Shown here: positions 53,298 to 56,002 of the stretch, one piece after another
Layout of the letters: each line of letters opens with the position of its first letter
Position numbering within the stretch: the first letter of the stretch is position 1
NCBI GenBank assembly: GCA_028284745.1
Contig: JANQRC010000013.1
Span: 1-56,002, forward strand
Reading direction: 5' to 3'
Length of the DNA: 56,002 nt
DNA from: Flavobacteriaceae bacterium
GTDB lineage: Bacteria; Bacteroidota; Bacteroidia; Flavobacteriales; Flavobacteriaceae
The notes under the pieces: model-generated
What the model was told of the DNA's origin: nothing
What the model saw: only the letters and a program-made list of their open reading frames with translations
Databases searched by the model: none
Program-made: the position numbers and the translations under genes

Positions 53298-53580
53298 GAA
53301 CAAAAATTGCTGCGTGCTGACGCACTCCCGCCCTTTTCGATGGCTGCATCATCGACAGGGCTACGCCAAATTGCTCCCGGCGCATGACAAGTGACCCATC
53401 AGCCAGCATCGCCGCCACGGCGCAAGGCAACGCCGCATATCAAAGGCTAAACGCAATTTGGAACGACCAATACTGTCTTTTCGCTTTTTACGTACCTTCG
53501 GTACGACAACCAAAAACCCAGGACCGCACTGCGCGTAGCCCTGTCGTTGCCATTAATTAAAGACAAACATTACGCTGAAT
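53275..53580. repeat. Palindromic site C, second and third units
   Basis: Unit 2 is ATGATGCAGC (53275-53284) with GCTGCATCAT (53343-53352). Unit 3 is a perfect 14-bp pair, CGACAGGGCTACGC (53353-53366) with GCGTAGCCCTGTCG (53533-53546). It encloses CCAAATTGC/GCAATTTGG (53366-53374, 53453-53461) and CGTACC/GGTACG (53491-53505). CGCTGAAT at 53573-53580 runs into the next start codon and repeats, inverted, the ATTCAGCG of the left arm (53163-53170). Confidence 0.75.
53359..53396 (+). repeat. Direct repeat 2, copy in site C
   Basis: A 38-base block from GGCTACGCCAAATTGC to CAAGTGACC, matching 55952-55989 at 36 of 38 positions. In site C it is separated from direct repeat 1 by 61 bases; in site E the two blocks overlap by three bases. 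Confidence 0.85.
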
Positions 53581-53956
53581 GAAAAAAGTACTAATTATTA
53601 TAATATCAAGTATTCTAATTACCTCTTGTGGAGCGTTAGGATTTGGAAGTTATCCGACAACAACATTTTATGTAAAAAACAACTCGAATGAAACCATAAA
53701 TTTTAGCTCAACAGTCGTAGTTTTTCCAATGTCAAGAGGTCCATTAACTAGGAATTTTTCTGTACCACCTAATGATAGTATTCTTGCAAGACAAGTGGAT
53801 TTTAAAAAAGAAGCTGAGCCTCAAAAGTGGTTTCTCGAATTTAAAATTTTTCCAAATGACAATGTCAAAACTTTTGACCCAAATAAGCCTGAAAATTGGA
53901 AGAAATGGATGAATGAAAAAGGAAAACCTTGCTACACTTTTACAATTGCAGAATAG
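53579..53956 (+). CDS. Small lipoprotein of unknown function
   Basis: 125 residues. The lipobox is SILITSC, with the lipidated Cys at 17. The remainder looks like a beta-sandwich (TTTFYVKNNSNETINFSSTV) with an FSVPPNDSILARQVDF segment and ends CYTFTIAE. I do not recognise a family. The start codon lies in the right arm of site C. The next gene begins on the base after its stop, so the two form a pair of surface or secreted proteins. Confidence 0.65.
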   Translation: MKKVLIIIISSILITSCGALGFGSYPTTTFYVKNNSNETINFSSTVVVFPMSRGPLTRNFSVPPNDSILARQVDFKKEAEPQKWFLEFKIFPNDNVKTFDPNKPENWKKWMNEKGKPCYTFTIAE

Positions 53957-54850
53957 ATGAAAAAATCACTTACAATTATTTTAATTTTCGTTTATACAAT
54001 TTCATTTGCTCAAAATGACAGTATTTTTAATAGACTACAAGCTATTAATAATAATGGGTTGACTTTTTACAATATCGATGGGTATACTATAACCAGTCAA
54101 ACATTAAACTATCCTTTTACCGAAAAAGGTTTAAAAAAAGTTTATCGTAAATACTCTATAAAAAAGGACGAAAAGAAAACAAAGGACGAACAATTAGATT
54201 TCAATAATTATTATGTTACCAATAACGATAAAATTACAGAGAATTTAGTTCAAAACAATTCATATTATTTCATTGAAAACCAAGAGAAACGAATCACAAT
54301 CATTCAATTCAGTTCTATTAATAAAAGAGATAAAGAATTTGAACGAACAATTGTCAAACCAATAATTAAAAATACTATACCTAGAGAAAATTATGCGTCA
54401 ATGACTATTGATAGTATCAATTTTGCTGGTAGAAAAATAAAATTAGGAACGAGTTGTAATTGGACAAACGTAAATACAGTACAATGTCCGTATTACGGAG
54501 AAATGAATTGGTCAGTTCATAAAGATTTAGAAGATGCAAAAAATACTGTCGAGCAACAATTTAAAATAACGGAATCAAGAAAAAGCGGAAAAGTAATTTC
54601 AGAAGAAATAGTTGAAATAGAATTTGAGGGAACTGAAACTACCGCTAAAAGAGTGATTTATGATTTTACTGGAATAACTTCTGTTTTAGCAAGTATGTCT
54701 GGAGGGAAAACATTAACAATTTACTATGTTGCAACTGAGGTTAGAGGTAATTATGTTAGTTGTGTTTTGAGCTTTTGGAATAACGACACAATAACAGAAA
54801 ACGGACTTGCACCTTTATTGGAAAAAGTAATGAAATTAAAAAATAACTAA
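53957..54850 (+). CDS. Secreted protein of unknown function
   Basis: 297 residues. The signal peptide is KKSLTIILIFVYTISFAQ. The first third is rich in Asn, Lys and Tyr; the middle contains MTIDSINFAGRKIKLGTSC and WTNVNTVQCPYYGEMNWSVH, with two Cys that may form a disulfide. The last third (ITSVLASMSGGKTLTIYYVA, VRGNYVSCVLSFWN) is beta-rich. No family is recognised. It abuts the lipoprotein gene, is AT-rich, and is followed at once by site D. Confidence 0.65.
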   Translation: MKKSLTIILIFVYTISFAQNDSIFNRLQAINNNGLTFYNIDGYTITSQTLNYPFTEKGLKKVYRKYSIKKDEKKTKDEQLDFNNYYVTNNDKITENLVQNNSYYFIENQEKRITIIQFSSINKRDKEFERTIVKPIIKNTIPRENYASMTIDSINFAGRKIKLGTSCNWTNVNTVQCPYYGEMNWSVHKDLEDAKNTVEQQFKITESRKSGKVISEEIVEIEFEGTETTAKRVIYDFTGITSVLASMSGGKTLTIYYVATEVRGNYVSCVLSFWNNDTITENGLAPLLEKVMKLKNN

Positions 54851-54851
54851 T

Positions 54852-54978
54852 GGCAACAATGGCTATAAGTAATTGCTTGTTCTCGCCTACTTTGGAAATT
54901 CCTGCGGAATTTCCAACTTGGTGTGTACTTGCAAAGTTACGTGTTAAACTACGCAACTACTCATAGCCGATATCGTTG
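54852..54978. repeat. Palindromic site D (attC-like cassette boundary)
   Basis: The left arm, from GGCAACAATGGCTATAAG to AATTGC (54852-54876), pairs with the right arm GCAACTACTCATAGCCGA and on to CGTTG (54953-54978), with only small bulges. In the loop lies a perfect 11-bp hairpin, TTGGAAATTCC/GGAATTTCCAA around TGC (54892-54916). The next start codon follows 18 bases later. Confidence 0.78.
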
Positions 54979-54996
54979 TACGCAAGCTGAAAAAAG

Positions 54997-55797
54997 ATGG
55001 AAGTTAAATACGATAAAATAGGAATTGATTACAACCTGACCCGAAAAGCGGACAAATATCTGACCGAACAATTACTTTATCATCTTCAACCAACCAAGGA
55101 GGGAAAATATTTAGACATTGGTTGTGGAACGGGAAATTACACAAGTGAGCTTCAAAAAAATGGATTTGACCTCATTGGTATTGACCCTTCCGAGTTAATG
55201 TTGGAAAAAGCAAAACTTAAAAACCACAAAATTCATTGGAAAATAGGTTCCGCAGAGAATATTGGACTTCCTGAAAATTTTGTGGACGGAATAATCGGTT
55301 CTTTAACAATACATCATTGGAGTAATTTAACAGTTGGATTTTCAGAGCTGAATAAAGTCTTAAAACCAAACGGCAGAATTGTGATTTTCACATCAACGCC
55401 CAAACAAATGAAAGGTTATTGGCTCAATCATTATTTTCCAAAAATGCTTTCCGACTCAATAATTCAAATGCCAACTTTAGAAAAAGTAAAAAAAGCTATG
55501 AAAGATAGCGGAATCGAATTTCTGGAAACGCAAAAGTATTTTATAAAACCTGACCTGGAAGACCAATTTTTGTATTGTGGAAAACGAAACCCTGAACTTT
55601 ATTTTAATGAACAAATTAGACACGGAATTTCTTCATTTTCATCCTTATCAAACCGAACAGAAGTGGAAAATGGATTATCGGAATTAAGAAAAGATATCGA
55701 CAGCAGAAAAATTGAAGAAATAATAAAATTCTATGAAAATGATTTTGGCGACTATTTGTACATCATCGGAAAAAAGCCAGCAGGTAACAATGTATAA
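54997..55797 (+). CDS. Class I SAM-dependent methyltransferase
   Basis: 266 residues. Motif I is YLDIGCGTGNYT (about 38-49), followed by LIGIDPSELMLEKAKLK and the GSAENIGLPENFVDG acidic loop, the usual AdoMet-binding order of the UbiE/methyltransferase-11 type. The C-terminal half, with a helical ENGLSELRKDI stretch, probably forms the substrate side. The substrate is unknown. It is AT-rich, sits alone between site D and site E, and its last codons fall inside the left arm of site E. Confidence 0.88.
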   Translation: MEVKYDKIGIDYNLTRKADKYLTEQLLYHLQPTKEGKYLDIGCGTGNYTSELQKNGFDLIGIDPSELMLEKAKLKNHKIHWKIGSAENIGLPENFVDGIIGSLTIHHWSNLTVGFSELNKVLKPNGRIVIFTSTPKQMKGYWLNHYFPKMLSDSIIQMPTLEKVKKAMKDSGIEFLETQKYFIKPDLEDQFLYCGKRNPELYFNEQIRHGISSFSSLSNRTEVENGLSELRKDIDSRKIEEIIKFYENDFGDYLYIIGKKPAGNNV

Positions 55798-55923
55798 CCG
55801 CAATTACGGCGGATTCGACTACCCTTCGACTGCGCTCAGGGCAGGCTAGAATCCACTCGGAATTGCTAAACGCCAGTGCTCAATCGAATATTAACGCATA
55901 TTAACCCGTAACTGACGGTTATA
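55793..55923. repeat. Palindromic site E (attC-like cassette boundary)
   Basis: TATAACCGCAATTACGG (55793-55809) pairs with CCGTAACTGACGGTTATA (55906-55923) with one indel and a few mismatches. Within are GGATTC/GAATCC (55811-55816, 55848-55853). The methyltransferase stop codon lies in the left arm. Confidence 0.72.
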
Positions 55924-55989
55924 CGAGACCGATGATGCAGCATTCGCCTGCGGCTACCCCAAATTGCCCCCGGCGCATGACAAGTGACC
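55924..55989 (+). repeat. Direct repeats 1 and 2, copies in site E (window end)
   Basis: 55924-55954 matches 53267-53297 (30/31) and 55952-55989 matches 53359-53396 (36/38). The 61 bases that separate the two blocks in site C are missing here. The palindrome partners expected to the right are beyond the window, so this copy cannot be closed. Confidence 0.85.
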
Positions 55990-56002
55990 TGCCAGCAAAC
56001 AT

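Noticed and set aside
53281..53570. Possible CRISPR array or second gene in the GC-rich gap after araC
   Set aside because: There are no regular spacers; repeats are inverted rather than evenly spaced, and no frame of useful length with a start exists.
49241..55989. Classical integron attC sites
   Set aside because: The conserved GTTRRRY and RYYYAAC cores are not found at the arm ends, so only a likeness in layout is claimed.

Overview
The window looks like a chromosome segment of a marine Flavobacteriaceae bacterium (Bacteroidota). The reasons are: a PorV/PorQ-type outer-membrane protein, DUF4105, DUF2911 and DUF2520 families, a fused ResB-ResC cytochrome c maturation protein, a photolyase-SDR-SRPBCC operon, promoters that read TTTG-N19-TAnnTTTR, and many starts without a Shine-Dalgarno sequence. 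No rRNA, tRNA or CRISPR array was seen.

Bases 1-47,500 are ordinary, densely packed chromosome. The window opens at the end of an exopolysaccharide locus (glycosyltransferase, CapK-like adenylate-forming enzyme, polyprenyl-phosphate sugar transferase). Envelope and lipid genes follow (DUF4105, PorV-like, pssA, GNAT), then the minus-strand run kdsD-tatC-AhpD-like-lptB facing recQ. Next come a DUF418 membrane protein with an oligo-1,6-glucosidase, then xerD and aroQ with two small beta-barrel proteins placed between them, lpdA, and an alpha/beta hydrolase-msrB-YncE-DUF1572 operon. A glgE-maltokinase-glgB operon makes branched alpha-glucan from maltose through maltose-1-phosphate; no trehalose synthase is in view. 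The photolyase operon sits behind a perfect 13-bp inverted repeat that looks like an operator. A PIG-L deacetylase, a previously uncalled 33-residue membrane peptide, a sodium:solute symporter and a Gfo/Idh oxidoreductase form a tightly coupled operon. The run DUF2520-kdsC-UbiA-Maf-lipoprotein-MscS faces the 1,057-residue ccsBA fusion, with the stump of a truncated-haemoglobin gene between them.

From about 47,500 to the end the character changes. Genes are AT-rich, mostly secreted or of unknown function, and separated by long non-coding blocks that are richer in GC and full of nested inverted repeats. This part holds a DoxX-like protein with a cysteine-rich tail, a 234-bp internally deleted IS3-family element, a symporter/phytanoyl-dioxygenase/AraC module, a lipoprotein plus secreted-protein pair, and a methyltransferase. 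Four blocks (49,241-49,450; 53,143-53,580; 54,852-54,978; 55,793-56,002) share gene-proximal arms resembling GGCAA(n)AACnGGCTAT that pair across the block. Two of them also share direct repeats of 30/31 and 36/38 identity. This looks like an array of mobile gene cassettes separated by attC-like folded sites, but it lacks the canonical integron core and no integrase is in view. It is the best candidate here for an undescribed system.
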